Assembly: GCA_964358645.1 (NCBI GenBank)
Contig: CAYHPW010000014.1
Span: 1 to 54,194 of the forward strand
Origin: JBBTDV01 sp038042605
GTDB lineage: Bacteria > Bdellovibrionota > UBA1018
Length of the DNA: 54,194 nt
Direction of reading: 5' to 3'
The notes below the pieces were generated by a model. That model was not told the DNA's origin. It made no database searches and worked only from the letters and a program-made list of their open reading frames with translations. The position numbers and the translations under genes were made by a program. This document shows, one piece after another, positions 33,389 to 41,246 of the stretch (position 1 is its first letter; every line of letters begins with the position of its first letter).

Positions 33389-34552
33389 ATGTATCTCCGA
33401 TTGGCTAATCCATTGTTATCAAATAGTTTTTTCTTGTTTGGCCCACGTGGAACTGGCAAGTCGACACTTCTTAAAAAGATTCTTCCGCCGTCCGGTAGGA
33501 TGTTGTGGTTTAATCTTTTGGATTCCGTCTTATTTCAACAATTGATATTTAAACCTAATAAATTTTTGGAAATGATCCCCAAAAGCTTTGGCAACAAAGA
33601 TTGGATCATCATTGACGAAGTACAGAGAATCCCGGAGCTACTTAACAGCGTGCACATGCTCATTGAAGAAAAAAAGATCAAATTTGCCCTTACAGGATCC
33701 AGCGCAAGGAAGTTAAAACGTGGTGGTGCCAACTTACTAGCAGGGAGAGCTTTCCTTAATTCCATCCACCCATTAACTTCACGTGAGCTGGGGTCCGACT
33801 TCCAGTTGGACGATGTTTTAAATTTCGGATCGCTGCCACATCTTTTTTCATTCAAGGATATTGAAAGCAAGAAGGAATATTTAAGAACCTACGTGGCGAC
33901 TTATTTAAGGGAAGAGATCATGGAGGAGCAGATTATCAGGCGACTAGATCCATTCGTAAGGTTTTTAGAATCGGCAGCCCAATGTAACGGCCAAATTATC
34001 AATGCAGCGAAAATAGGGCGCGATGCCTTGTCTGACAAAAAAGCGGTTTTGAGGTATTTCCAAGTTTTGACGGATACACTTACTGGTTTTTTCATAGAAC
34101 CATATCATACCTCGGTGAGAAAAGTTCAAACGGCTAAATCAAAATTTTATTTTTTTGATCCTGGTATCACTCGATCCTTACAGGGCGCTCTAGACTCTTC
34201 CCTAGTCCCCAGAAGCTATGCTTATGGAAGAGCCTTTGAGCATTTTTTTATTTTGGAATGTCTTAAGCTGAAAGACTACCTGCGGAAGGAAGATAGGTTT
34301 TACTACAGCCGGACAAAGGATGGGGTTGAAATAGATCTTTTGATCGAAAGATCACGAAAGGAACTAATAGCCCTTGAAATAAAATCCTCAACTCAGGTAG
34401 ATGAGAGTGAATTAAGACCAGCTCTTTCATTGGCGGAAGATTTAAAAGTTAAAAGGTTTATAGTGGCCTGCCGTGAAGACAGGCCAAGAAAAGCAGGCGT
34501 AATTGAAATTTTACCGTGGAGACAAGTACTCGAACAACTCTATCCGGCTTAA
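33389..34552 (+). CDS. AAA-type ATPase with DUF4143 domain (second copy, diverged)
   Basis: A 387-residue protein. Walker A is GPRGTGKST (residues 18-26), Walker B is DWIIIDEVQRIPEL, the sensor is FALTGSSARKLKRGG and the maturation-like LLAGRAF block follows. The C-terminal DUF4143 part has a PD-(D/E)xK-like pattern, GVEIDLLIE then LIALEIKSS. It is of the same overall family as the gene at 11135-12301 but clearly a different branch: GPRGTGKST versus GARQCGKTT and little alignment between them, so the two are independent acquisitions, not a duplication. One base separates its stop from the convergent barrel gene. Function unsettled. Confidence 0.82.
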   Translation: MYLRLANPLLSNSFFLFGPRGTGKSTLLKKILPPSGRMLWFNLLDSVLFQQLIFKPNKFLEMIPKSFGNKDWIIIDEVQRIPELLNSVHMLIEEKKIKFALTGSSARKLKRGGANLLAGRAFLNSIHPLTSRELGSDFQLDDVLNFGSLPHLFSFKDIESKKEYLRTYVATYLREEIMEEQIIRRLDPFVRFLESAAQCNGQIINAAKIGRDALSDKKAVLRYFQVLTDTLTGFFIEPYHTSVRKVQTAKSKFYFFDPGITRSLQGALDSSLVPRSYAYGRAFEHFFILECLKLKDYLRKEDRFYYSRTKDGVEIDLLIERSRKELIALEIKSSTQVDESELRPALSLAEDLKVKRFIVACREDRPRKAGVIEILPWRQVLEQLYPA

Positions 34553-34553
34553 A

Positions 34554-35126
34554 TCAATTGAACAATTCCACATCTTTTGACGGCTCATTGACCATTATGG
34601 GGAAGCTCATTGAAACAGCGAAGGATATTGCCGGGTATTCTTTTGTCCCTGATTGTGTACTGTTGCGGTTAAATGAGAAGTAAGAGAATTCCGCATTAAA
34701 TGGCGTAGCCGTATTCGTAAAAAATGATAGACCGAGTTTTATGCTCGCCGATGGATCAAGCGACCGCGATGTAGTGTCGTATCCCAATGTGGTTTTAAAG
34801 AAATCCGTCCCTATCCATATCCGAAGCGGGGCGTTTGTCAGATTGCCTCCAGCAGCAACAGTGCCAGAACAGAGCAGGAACAAATTCGTTCCAAATAAAT
34901 AAGAGCCCCGGGCACCAAAAGAAGAGAACAGCCCGCCTCTCTCTATGTTTATTTCGGCGGATAGAGTGGGACCGTGCAGGAGAGAGTTAGAGTCAAGGTT
35001 GGTTTGTATAAAGCTATAACCAGCAGATGGTTCTAGCCGCATATACCAATCGGAGCTGTACGATCGGCATGGCCATGCCATACAGGATATAAGGAAAATT
35101 AAAACAACCCTGACATCTGCGCACAT
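34554..35126 (-). CDS. Small exported beta-barrel-like protein
   Basis: A 190-residue protein with an N-terminal signal segment (VVLIFLISCMAWPCRS) and a mature part of alternating strands: WYMRLEPSAGYSFIQTN, LSAEINIERGGLFSSFGARG, SIKLGLSFF, FNAEFSYFSF, AISFAVSMSFPIMV. This pattern suggests an 8-stranded outer-membrane barrel. I do not recognise a family, and the C terminus (ELFN) is not the usual Phe/Trp. The ATG at 35126 lacks a Shine-Dalgarno and has a TAATAT -10-like box 9 nt upstream, another possible leaderless start. Confidence 0.6.
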   Translation of the reverse strand: MCADVRVVLIFLISCMAWPCRSYSSDWYMRLEPSAGYSFIQTNLDSNSLLHGPTLSAEINIERGGLFSSFGARGSYLFGTNLFLLCSGTVAAGGNLTNAPLRIWIGTDFFKTTLGYDTTSRSLDPSASIKLGLSFFTNTATPFNAEFSYFSFNRNSTQSGTKEYPAISFAVSMSFPIMVNEPSKDVELFN

Positions 35127-35442
35127 ATTAAGATGATATTAGCTTGCAGTTGGCCATATCAGCAAGAAGCATCACGTGAAACATGATAGAAGTAAGCAAC
35201 TTAGTTATAAACCTAGCCTCACGCAACCATAATTACTGCCTAATCCTTATACACCAGACAAAAGCGTGTCTACCAAGACATGGCAACATGTTTTGAATAT
35301 ATTATTACATATATATTATATATTGATTAAATAATTGCTTAAGTTTCTATCGTTTAGATGTTTGTTATGTGTGAATTAAACAATATCTAAATTGCATGGC
35401 TTCAGCTTTGCAATCACGCACAGCAAAAGGAGTACGATTTTT
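35127..35442. other. A/T-rich intergenic region
   Basis: About 316 nt between divergent genes. It contains an extreme A/T run near 35296-35335 (alternating TATATAT tracts) that may bend or melt DNA and serve as a promoter UP element or a nucleoid-protein site. A ribosome site AAGGAG ends the region before the gene at 35443. No coding frame was seen. Confidence 0.5.
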
Positions 35443-36354
35443 ATGAATAATAAAATGTCATGTTTTTTAATAGCAGTTGGATATTTACTTTCTATGCCCC
35501 AAGCATTTGCTGGGTCAGAAGAAGAAGTAGATATTCAAAAAGAAGCAACCAAGATAGTGGAAGCCAGTCAACTCAAAAGCGAAGGTGTTGAAGAATTTTC
35601 TGATGGGCTTAATCAATTCTTGGAACCATTTAATAAAATGGGTTCAGGGCTTATTAAAATGGGTGATGGGATATGGACGATGACCAAAAATGGAGCCATC
35701 ATCGCAGCCAAAGATGCCAAAAATGAGATCGTTCAAGACTACAGAGCGGTTAAGGGAAGCGCTTACAAGCTATTTCTTATAACTCAAGGTGGTTCTGAAT
35801 ACGTTGCTATCCAGGTGTCAGGTGGAATGATTTTTATTGGTGATAATGTCCAACAAACATCTGACCTTATTAGTGCAGGCGCCGGTGCTGTAACCAGCCA
35901 TGCGAAGTTAAAAATCCTTCAATCAACTTTAGGTGCAAATGTTTTATTTGACATTATTGGTGAAGGCTTACGTGCTGAAAGAAATCGAGCGACATTAAGA
36001 CACTATCTAGACCTGCGTGCTACTAGGAAATTTTTTAAACACTCTAGCCGTGCAACGTTTGCTGTTGTAGATGGCATTTTCAGTAATACACTTAGTGTAT
36101 GTAAAGTCCCGTTTAAAAAAATCGGCAATGGACTATCAAAGGTGGCAGAAGCTATTGGTAACGTTACATCGGCAGCGTATGACAATACCACAGAGTTTTG
36201 TTCATCCATGCGGGATGGATCGGGTGCCCTTGTAGATGCAGTAACCTATCCATTTGAAAGTGATGAGGATCGCAGAAAAAATTGGGTAGATTATTACGGA
36301 AACAGCGTCGAACCAGAAAGTGATGAGACTTTAAAAGCGGCTGAAACCCGTTAA
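35443..36354 (+). CDS. Secreted protein of unknown function
   Basis: A 303-residue protein with a signal peptide (MSCFLIAVGYLLSMPQAFAG) and cleavage after AFA. The mature chain is mostly helical and amphipathic: EATKIVEASQLKSEGVEEF, NKMGSGLIKMGDGIWTM, then hydrophobic segments FLITQGGSEYVAIQVSGGM and AGAGAVTSHAKL that could touch a membrane, and a repeat-like VPFKKIGNGLSKVAEAIGN resembling NKMGSGLIKMGDGIW. The C terminus is acidic. I recognise no family. The start has AAAGGAG about 11 nt upstream; an in-frame ATG at 35392 lies before this site. Two hairpins after it mark the end of the transcript. Confidence 0.65.
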   Translation: MNNKMSCFLIAVGYLLSMPQAFAGSEEEVDIQKEATKIVEASQLKSEGVEEFSDGLNQFLEPFNKMGSGLIKMGDGIWTMTKNGAIIAAKDAKNEIVQDYRAVKGSAYKLFLITQGGSEYVAIQVSGGMIFIGDNVQQTSDLISAGAGAVTSHAKLKILQSTLGANVLFDIIGEGLRAERNRATLRHYLDLRATRKFFKHSSRATFAVVDGIFSNTLSVCKVPFKKIGNGLSKVAEAIGNVTSAAYDNTTEFCSSMRDGSGALVDAVTYPFESDEDRRKNWVDYYGNSVEPESDETLKAAETR

Positions 36355-36373
36355 CCGCTATCATCTCATTTCA

Positions 36374-36393
36374 GCTGAATAAGTATATTCAGC
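36374..36393 (+). other. Hairpin after the secreted-protein gene
   Basis: GCTGAATA (36374-36381) and TATTCAGC (36386-36393) form a perfect 8-bp stem with a 4-nt loop. It stands 4 nt before the larger terminator stem and may add 3' stability. Confidence 0.45.
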
Positions 36394-36397
36394 AAAT

Positions 36398-36440
36398 CAC
36401 CTCCGGCTTGGTTTAGAACCAACCGGAGGTGTTGTTTTAT
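36398..36440 (+). terminator. Intrinsic terminator
   Basis: CACCTCCGG (36398-36406) pairs with CCGGAGGTG (36423-36431); inside it TTGGTT pairs with AACCAA around a 3-nt loop, with one unpaired C at 36407. A TTGTTTTAT tail follows. It ends the gene at 35443 and insulates the kdsB operon. It is the only convincing U-tailed terminator I found in the window. Confidence 0.85.
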
Positions 36441-36462
36441 GCGAGGGGCTAATTCAGGGAGC

Positions 36463-36490
36463 TTGACCGGGTGGGGTAAGTGCCTATACC
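36463..36490 (+). promoter_or_regulatory. Promoter of the kdsB-pyrG-kdsA operon
   Basis: TTGACC (36463-36468), a 16-bp spacer and TATACC (36485-36490). Nine bases separate the -10 from the only possible kdsB start codon, so transcription should begin at or within three bases of the ATG. Confidence 0.6.
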
Positions 36491-36499
36491 CTGGGCGAC

Positions 36500-37252
36500 A
36501 TGCGACACCATGGCGATAAAGTCATTGCCGTCATACCGGCACGGTTCGGGTCGACTCGCTTCCCCGGAAAGCCGCTTGCTGATATTAACGGGAAACCCAT
36601 GGTCCGCTGGGTTTATGAGCGGGTAACTCGCGTAAAATGTATCCATAAAACAGTTGTTGCCACCGATGACGCAAGGATCGCTTCCGCGGTTGCTGGTTTT
36701 GGTGGCGAAGCTATAATGACCGCTTCTGAACTCGCCAGCGGGACTGATCGAGTGGCCGCTGTAGCTGATAAAATTCCAGCCGATATCTATGTGAATATTC
36801 AGGGTGATGAGCCGTTGATTGATCCAATGACAGTGGAAAAAACCGTTGCGCTGGTTAGGGACAAGGGGTTCCCTATAGGAACGGCCATGAGGCCGCTTAA
36901 GAGCGCAACTGATCTAGCGAGCATTTCGGTAGTAAAGGTCATTTGCGATGATAATGGCCGTGCGATATATTTTTCAAGACTCCCGATCCCCTTTAGCAGG
37001 GAGCCGATTTCAGAGAATTTCAACAAAGGGCAGCCAGCCTGCATGCAACATATAGGGATTTATTCTTACAGGCGTGAAACACTACTAAAACTAAGGGATT
37101 TGCCAGTTTCCAGGCTTGAAAAAGCGGAAATGTTGGAGCAACTTAGAGCGATCCAGCACGGCATACCTATCGGGGTCGTGGAGGTTGAAGCCGAATCAAT
37201 CGGCGTGGACACCCCCGATGACCTTGAAAAGGTTCGAAAACTTTTAGTATGA
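36500..37252 (+). CDS. kdsB: 3-deoxy-manno-octulosonate cytidylyltransferase (CMP-Kdo synthetase)
   Basis: A 250-residue enzyme that activates Kdo with CTP to give CMP-Kdo for LPS inner core. The nucleotide-binding N terminus is VIPARFGSTRFPGKPL, followed by the CTP/Mg block VNIQGDEPLIDP, SRLPIPFSR, HIGIYSYRRETL and RLEKAEMLEQLRA, and the end GVDTPDDLEKV. All are standard, and the length matches the family. The ATG at 36500 is the only start that keeps the first strand; there is no Shine-Dalgarno. It leads a tight operon in which pyrG next door makes its CTP substrate. Confidence 0.96.
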   Translation: MRHHGDKVIAVIPARFGSTRFPGKPLADINGKPMVRWVYERVTRVKCIHKTVVATDDARIASAVAGFGGEAIMTASELASGTDRVAAVADKIPADIYVNIQGDEPLIDPMTVEKTVALVRDKGFPIGTAMRPLKSATDLASISVVKVICDDNGRAIYFSRLPIPFSREPISENFNKGQPACMQHIGIYSYRRETLLKLRDLPVSRLEKAEMLEQLRAIQHGIPIGVVEVEAESIGVDTPDDLEKVRKLLV

Positions 37253-37263
37253 GTTGAGGATAA

Positions 37264-38931
37264 ATGGCTAAGGAAAAGAAATTCATTTTCGTAACGGGAG
37301 GAGTGCTTTCAAGCATAGGGAAGGGAATCAGCGCCGCTTCGATAGGAATGCTCCTCGAACAGCGTGGTCTTAAAGTCACGTTGGTTAAAATGGACCCATA
37401 CCTGAATGTTGATCCCGGGACGATGAGCCCGTTTCAACATGGGGAGGTATTTGTCCTGGATGACGGCGCGGAAACCGATCTCGACCTCGGGCATTATTCA
37501 CGTTTTGTTCAAAATGCGCATCTAACCAAAAAAAATAGTTTTACAACAGGCCGTATCTACGACTCTGTAATACGGCGCGAGCGCGCCGGAGGGTACCTAG
37601 GCAAGACTGTGCAGGTGATTCCGCATATAACAGACGAGATAAAACTCCACATTGAAGATGCCGTCACTGATGCCGACCTTGCCATCGTGGAAGTTGGCGG
37701 AACGGTCGGGGATATCGAGAGTCTTCCGTTCCTTGAAGCGATCAGGCAGATGAAGGGTGAAAAGGGCGGCGGAAACGTGCTTTTCGTACATTTAACGTTG
37801 GTCCCTTATATTGCCACAGCCGGAGAACTCAAGACCAAGCCGACTCAGCACAGCGTAAAAGAACTCCGTGAAATCGGTATTCAACCCGACATTCTCCTCT
37901 GCCGGTCTGACCGGAAGTTACCCAAGGACGTAAAAGAAAAGATCGGTCTTTTCTGTAATGTCACCGCCGAACAAGTGTTCAGCGCCATTGATGTAAACAG
38001 TATTTACGAAGTGCCCCTGTATTTTAACGAAGAAAGTCTGGACGAGAGGATTGTTGAAAAACTTGGCATCTGGACAGGCCGGCCTGACCTTTCAAAATGG
38101 CGTGCCATGGTTGAAAAAATTCGCAAGCCAAAGGGCGATGTGGCCATAGGAATTGTGGGCAAATACGTTGATTGGCGCGACAGCTACAAATCACTTTCTG
38201 AGGCACTTATACATGGCGGAGTCGCGAACGACGTCAGCGTGAGCGTGGTTTACGTTGATTCAGAGGAAATAGAACAGGGCAAGAACATCGATCTTCTCCA
38301 ATCCCTGGATGGCATTCTAGTACCGGGTGGATTTGGCGAAAGGGGGATCGAAGGCAAGATCAAGGCGATCGAGTTCGCGCGCAAGCAACAGGTGCCATTT
38401 TTGGGGATCTGTCTTGGCATGCAGCTCGCGGTTGTCGAGTTTGCGCGTCATATTGCAGGAATAGCAAACGCCAATTCAGCCGAATTTAAAGCCGACGGCG
38501 CTGAGAATGTCATAGATTTGATGGAGTCACAAAAAGGCGTTTCGGATCTCGGCGGTACAATGAGGCTTGGTGCCTACTCGTGCCAACTGACCGCGCGCTT
38601 ATCGAACAAGCAACCGACAAAGGCTTTTGCGGCTTATAACAAAGAAAGCGTGAATGAAAGGCACAGGCACAGATTCGAGGTTTCAAATAAATTCCTCGCA
38701 GCCCTTGAAGAAAAAGGATTGGTTGTTTCGGGCCGGCATATTGGCAAAGAAGGCTCCCCCGAATTGGTCGAGATCATCGAACTTGCAAATCATCCCTGGT
38801 TTTTGGGTTGTCAGTTCCATCCCGAGTTCCTCAGCAGGCCGCTACAGCCACACCCTTTGTTTTCCGCATTCGTAAAGGCTGCAAAAAATACAGCTGCAGG
38901 AACCCATCCCACCCTCAGAGGGATAGGTTAG
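37264..38931 (+). CDS. pyrG: CTP synthase
   Basis: A 555-residue enzyme that aminates UTP to CTP using glutamine. The synthase domain begins KFIFVTGGVLSSIGKGISAA with the P-loop, and includes LVKMDPYLNVDPGTMSPFQHGEVF-type residues and EVGGTVGDIES. The C-terminal glutaminase has the oxyanion and nucleophile blocks VPGGFGERG and GICLGMQ (Cys), and the His-Glu pair in CQFHPEF. It lies 11 nt after kdsB and 9 nt before kdsA. The pyrG-kds linkage is common in proteobacteria. Confidence 0.97.
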   Translation: MAKEKKFIFVTGGVLSSIGKGISAASIGMLLEQRGLKVTLVKMDPYLNVDPGTMSPFQHGEVFVLDDGAETDLDLGHYSRFVQNAHLTKKNSFTTGRIYDSVIRRERAGGYLGKTVQVIPHITDEIKLHIEDAVTDADLAIVEVGGTVGDIESLPFLEAIRQMKGEKGGGNVLFVHLTLVPYIATAGELKTKPTQHSVKELREIGIQPDILLCRSDRKLPKDVKEKIGLFCNVTAEQVFSAIDVNSIYEVPLYFNEESLDERIVEKLGIWTGRPDLSKWRAMVEKIRKPKGDVAIGIVGKYVDWRDSYKSLSEALIHGGVANDVSVSVVYVDSEEIEQGKNIDLLQSLDGILVPGGFGERGIEGKIKAIEFARKQQVPFLGICLGMQLAVVEFARHIAGIANANSAEFKADGAENVIDLMESQKGVSDLGGTMRLGAYSCQLTARLSNKQPTKAFAAYNKESVNERHRHRFEVSNKFLAALEEKGLVVSGRHIGKEGSPELVEIIELANHPWFLGCQFHPEFLSRPLQPHPLFSAFVKAAKNTAAGTHPTLRGIG

Positions 38932-38940
38932 GAGCAAACG

Positions 38941-39771
38941 ATGATAGTTATAGCCGGACCATGCGTTATTGAAGATGAAGTGCTTGTCAACGAAATCGCC
39001 GATGAGCTTAAGCGCCAGCTTGGCGGCTTACCTGTTGAATTTTTTTTCAAGGCTTCATTTGATAAGGCAAATCGCACATCGATACATGGTTTTCGCGGCC
39101 CTGGTTTAAAAAATGGATTAAAAATCTTATCTGATATCAAACAAAGAACAGGTTTCAGGGTCTTGACCGACTTCCACACGGTTGAGCAAGCTGAACCAGT
39201 AGCTGAAGTCGCAGACTGCATTCAAGTGCCTGCTTTTTTATGCAGACAGACCGATATGATCGTGGCGGCTGCGGAGGCGGCAATCAAGCATGGCCGCAAG
39301 TTAAACGTAAAGAAGGGCCAGTTCCTCGCGCCTTGGGATGTTAAAAACATCATTGAGAAGGTTAGCGCGGTTCAGACGGCGTCTCAAAAGCCAGCAAGAC
39401 CTATCGGGGAATGGCTTTACATCACCGAGAGGGGGAGTTCCTTCGGTTATAATTCCCTTGTTGTTGACATGACTTCATTCCAGACAATCCAGGCCTACGG
39501 GGTTCCGGTGATTTTTGATGCCACCCATTCAGTGCAGATGCCAGGCGCGGGACCCGGTGGCAAGAGCACTGGTGGAAGGCGCGAGTATATAGAACCGCTT
39601 GCTAAAGCCGCCATTGCCGCAGGCGCGGACGGGATCTTTATGGAGTGCCATCCACGCCCCGAAGAAGCCAAGAGCGATGGGCCTAATGCTTTCTACCTTC
39701 AACATGTCGGGGGATTTGTCAGACAGTTGCAATCCATAAGCGAGCTGATTCATAAACAAGAGGAAATATAA
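38941..39771 (+). CDS. kdsA: 3-deoxy-8-phosphooctulonate synthase (Kdo-8-P synthase)
   Basis: A 276-residue enzyme that condenses PEP with arabinose-5-phosphate to Kdo-8-phosphate. The conserved parts are VIAGPCVIE, FFKASFDKANRTS, FRGPGLKNGL, QVPAFLCRQTD, NVKKGQFLAPWD, ERGSSFGYNSLVVDM and FDATHSVQMPG, with the PHP/metal site in MECHPRPEEAKSDGPN. The cysteine in IAGPCVIE and the Asp-Gly arrangement at the end suggest the metal-dependent class, which should be checked. It is fourth in order from the promoter's view only after kdsB and pyrG, and its stop codon shares one base with the kdsC start. Confidence 0.96.
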   Translation: MIVIAGPCVIEDEVLVNEIADELKRQLGGLPVEFFFKASFDKANRTSIHGFRGPGLKNGLKILSDIKQRTGFRVLTDFHTVEQAEPVAEVADCIQVPAFLCRQTDMIVAAAEAAIKHGRKLNVKKGQFLAPWDVKNIIEKVSAVQTASQKPARPIGEWLYITERGSSFGYNSLVVDMTSFQTIQAYGVPVIFDATHSVQMPGAGPGGKSTGGRREYIEPLAKAAIAAGADGIFMECHPRPEEAKSDGPNAFYLQHVGGFVRQLQSISELIHKQEEI

Positions 39772-40352
39772 TGACTCCATCATCTTCTGGTATCACTGGT
39801 GGTATCGCCGGCGGGACAAGCGCGGCCTCAAAACTTCTTGAAACAACTGATTTGAAGGCACGGCTGTCAAAAGTTAAGATCCTTATTCTTGATGTGGATG
39901 GCGTGATGACGGATGGCCGAGTTTTCTGGCTCGATGGCCACGGATGGACCAGGCATTTTCACATCAAGGATGGTTATGGCCTAAAACTCTTGACGAAGCA
40001 CGGAGTGGATGTCGCCGTGATAAGCGGCGGTGATTCCAAGGATGTGCGTACGCGCATGGAGTTTCTTAAGATAAAGCATGTGTTCCTCGGTGATGAGGAT
40101 AAATTAAAGGCACTAGACAAGATCGCCCAATCCACGGGTTTTAAATATGAAGAGATGGCGTTTATGGGTGATGACTTATTCGATATACCAATAATCGAGC
40201 GCGTGGGTTTCAGCGCCACCGTTCCTCATGCCGTTGCCGAGGTGAAATCTAGGGTTCATTACATCACCGAGTCGTATGGCGGCTGGGGCGCGGTTAGGGA
40301 GGTCGCGGATGCTATCCGTAAAGCCCAGGGACTCGGGCCTTACTTGGACTAA
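39771..40352 (+). CDS. kdsC: Kdo-8-phosphate phosphatase (HAD C0 family)
   Basis: A 193-residue HAD phosphatase that removes phosphate from Kdo-8-P to give free Kdo. The nucleophile motif is LILDVDGVMTDG, motif II is AVISGGDS, and motif III/IV is MAFMGDDLFDIPI. HFHIKDGYGLKLL, typical of KdsC, is present. A Ser/Gly-rich N-terminal extension of about 25 residues precedes the domain, so the real start could be slightly downstream, but the one-base overlap with kdsA supports the ATG at 39771. Three bases separate it from psd. Confidence 0.94.
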   Translation: MTPSSSGITGGIAGGTSAASKLLETTDLKARLSKVKILILDVDGVMTDGRVFWLDGHGWTRHFHIKDGYGLKLLTKHGVDVAVISGGDSKDVRTRMEFLKIKHVFLGDEDKLKALDKIAQSTGFKYEEMAFMGDDLFDIPIIERVGFSATVPHAVAEVKSRVHYITESYGGWGAVREVADAIRKAQGLGPYLD

Positions 40353-40355
40353 CCG

Positions 40356-41246
40356 ATGTCTGAAATAATCCGTTTTTGGAATAGGGCTGATAACAAGGAG
40401 CAGACCGAAGAGATTTACGGTGAAAGCTTGGTTGGTTTTCTTTACGGGACAGCCAGTGGCAGGACACTCGCACATTTTGTTTTAAGCGGGAAAATGCTCA
40501 GCCGGATTTTTGGAATGTATCAGTCTTCCTCTTTTAGCAAGCACAAGATCACAGCTTTCGTGAAGAAGTTCGGCATACGGATGGATGAGTATGAGAGTGG
40601 GCCATTCCGTAGCTTTAATGATTTTTTTATCCGGCGGTTTAAAGATGGCGCCAGGATTTTTATGGAGAAAAATAAGTTTATGCCCGCATTCGCGGAAGCC
40701 CGTTACCTTGGATACAAAAAAGTAAGCGCTGAACAAGGGCTGCCGGTTAAGGGAAGTTTTATTTCACTTTCGGCTCTATTGGGTAGCGATACAGCGACAG
40801 CTCCGTTTATCGGCGGACCTGCATTGGTTGCACGGCTTTGCCCCACGGATTACCACCGGTTCCATTACCCAGATACGGGCAGGACATTTGAGAGTTACCC
40901 AATCGGCGGGTGTCTTCATTCAGTAAATCCGTTGGCGCTACACCACCGACCTGATATTTTCGCCACCAATGAACGGCAAGTTTCCATTCTCGAGACGGAG
41001 AATTTTGGCAAAGTCGCTTATATTGAAGTAGGCGCGATGTGTGTCGGCAAGATCGTTCAGACCAATTCAAACCAGACTTTTGCAAGAGGGGATGAAAAAG
41101 GTTATTTTCTGTTCGGAGCATCAACGGTGATTCTACTTGGGCAGGAGCGCTCATGGTCACCATCAGCTGATATTCTTAAACACACCAAAGAGGGGCTTGA
41201 AACTTTTGTCCGTCTCGGCGATCAGGTTGCATTAGCGTATGTATAG
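40356..41246 (+). CDS. psd: Phosphatidylserine decarboxylase
   Basis: A 296-residue membrane enzyme that makes phosphatidylethanolamine. It self-cleaves to form a pyruvoyl group at S256 in the FGAST motif (residues 253-257), a variant of the LGST/FGGST site. Other blocks are SFNDFFIRRFK, ARLCPTDYHRFHYP with the catalytic His, HSVNPLALH and EVGAMCVGKI. The FGxST form and length suggest the shorter non-E. coli type. It overlaps the esterase gene start by 8 nt and lies 3 nt after kdsC, completing an envelope operon (LPS sugar plus phospholipid). Confidence 0.94.
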   Translation: MSEIIRFWNRADNKEQTEEIYGESLVGFLYGTASGRTLAHFVLSGKMLSRIFGMYQSSSFSKHKITAFVKKFGIRMDEYESGPFRSFNDFFIRRFKDGARIFMEKNKFMPAFAEARYLGYKKVSAEQGLPVKGSFISLSALLGSDTATAPFIGGPALVARLCPTDYHRFHYPDTGRTFESYPIGGCLHSVNPLALHHRPDIFATNERQVSILETENFGKVAYIEVGAMCVGKIVQTNSNQTFARGDEKGYFLFGASTVILLGQERSWSPSADILKHTKEGLETFVRLGDQVALAYV

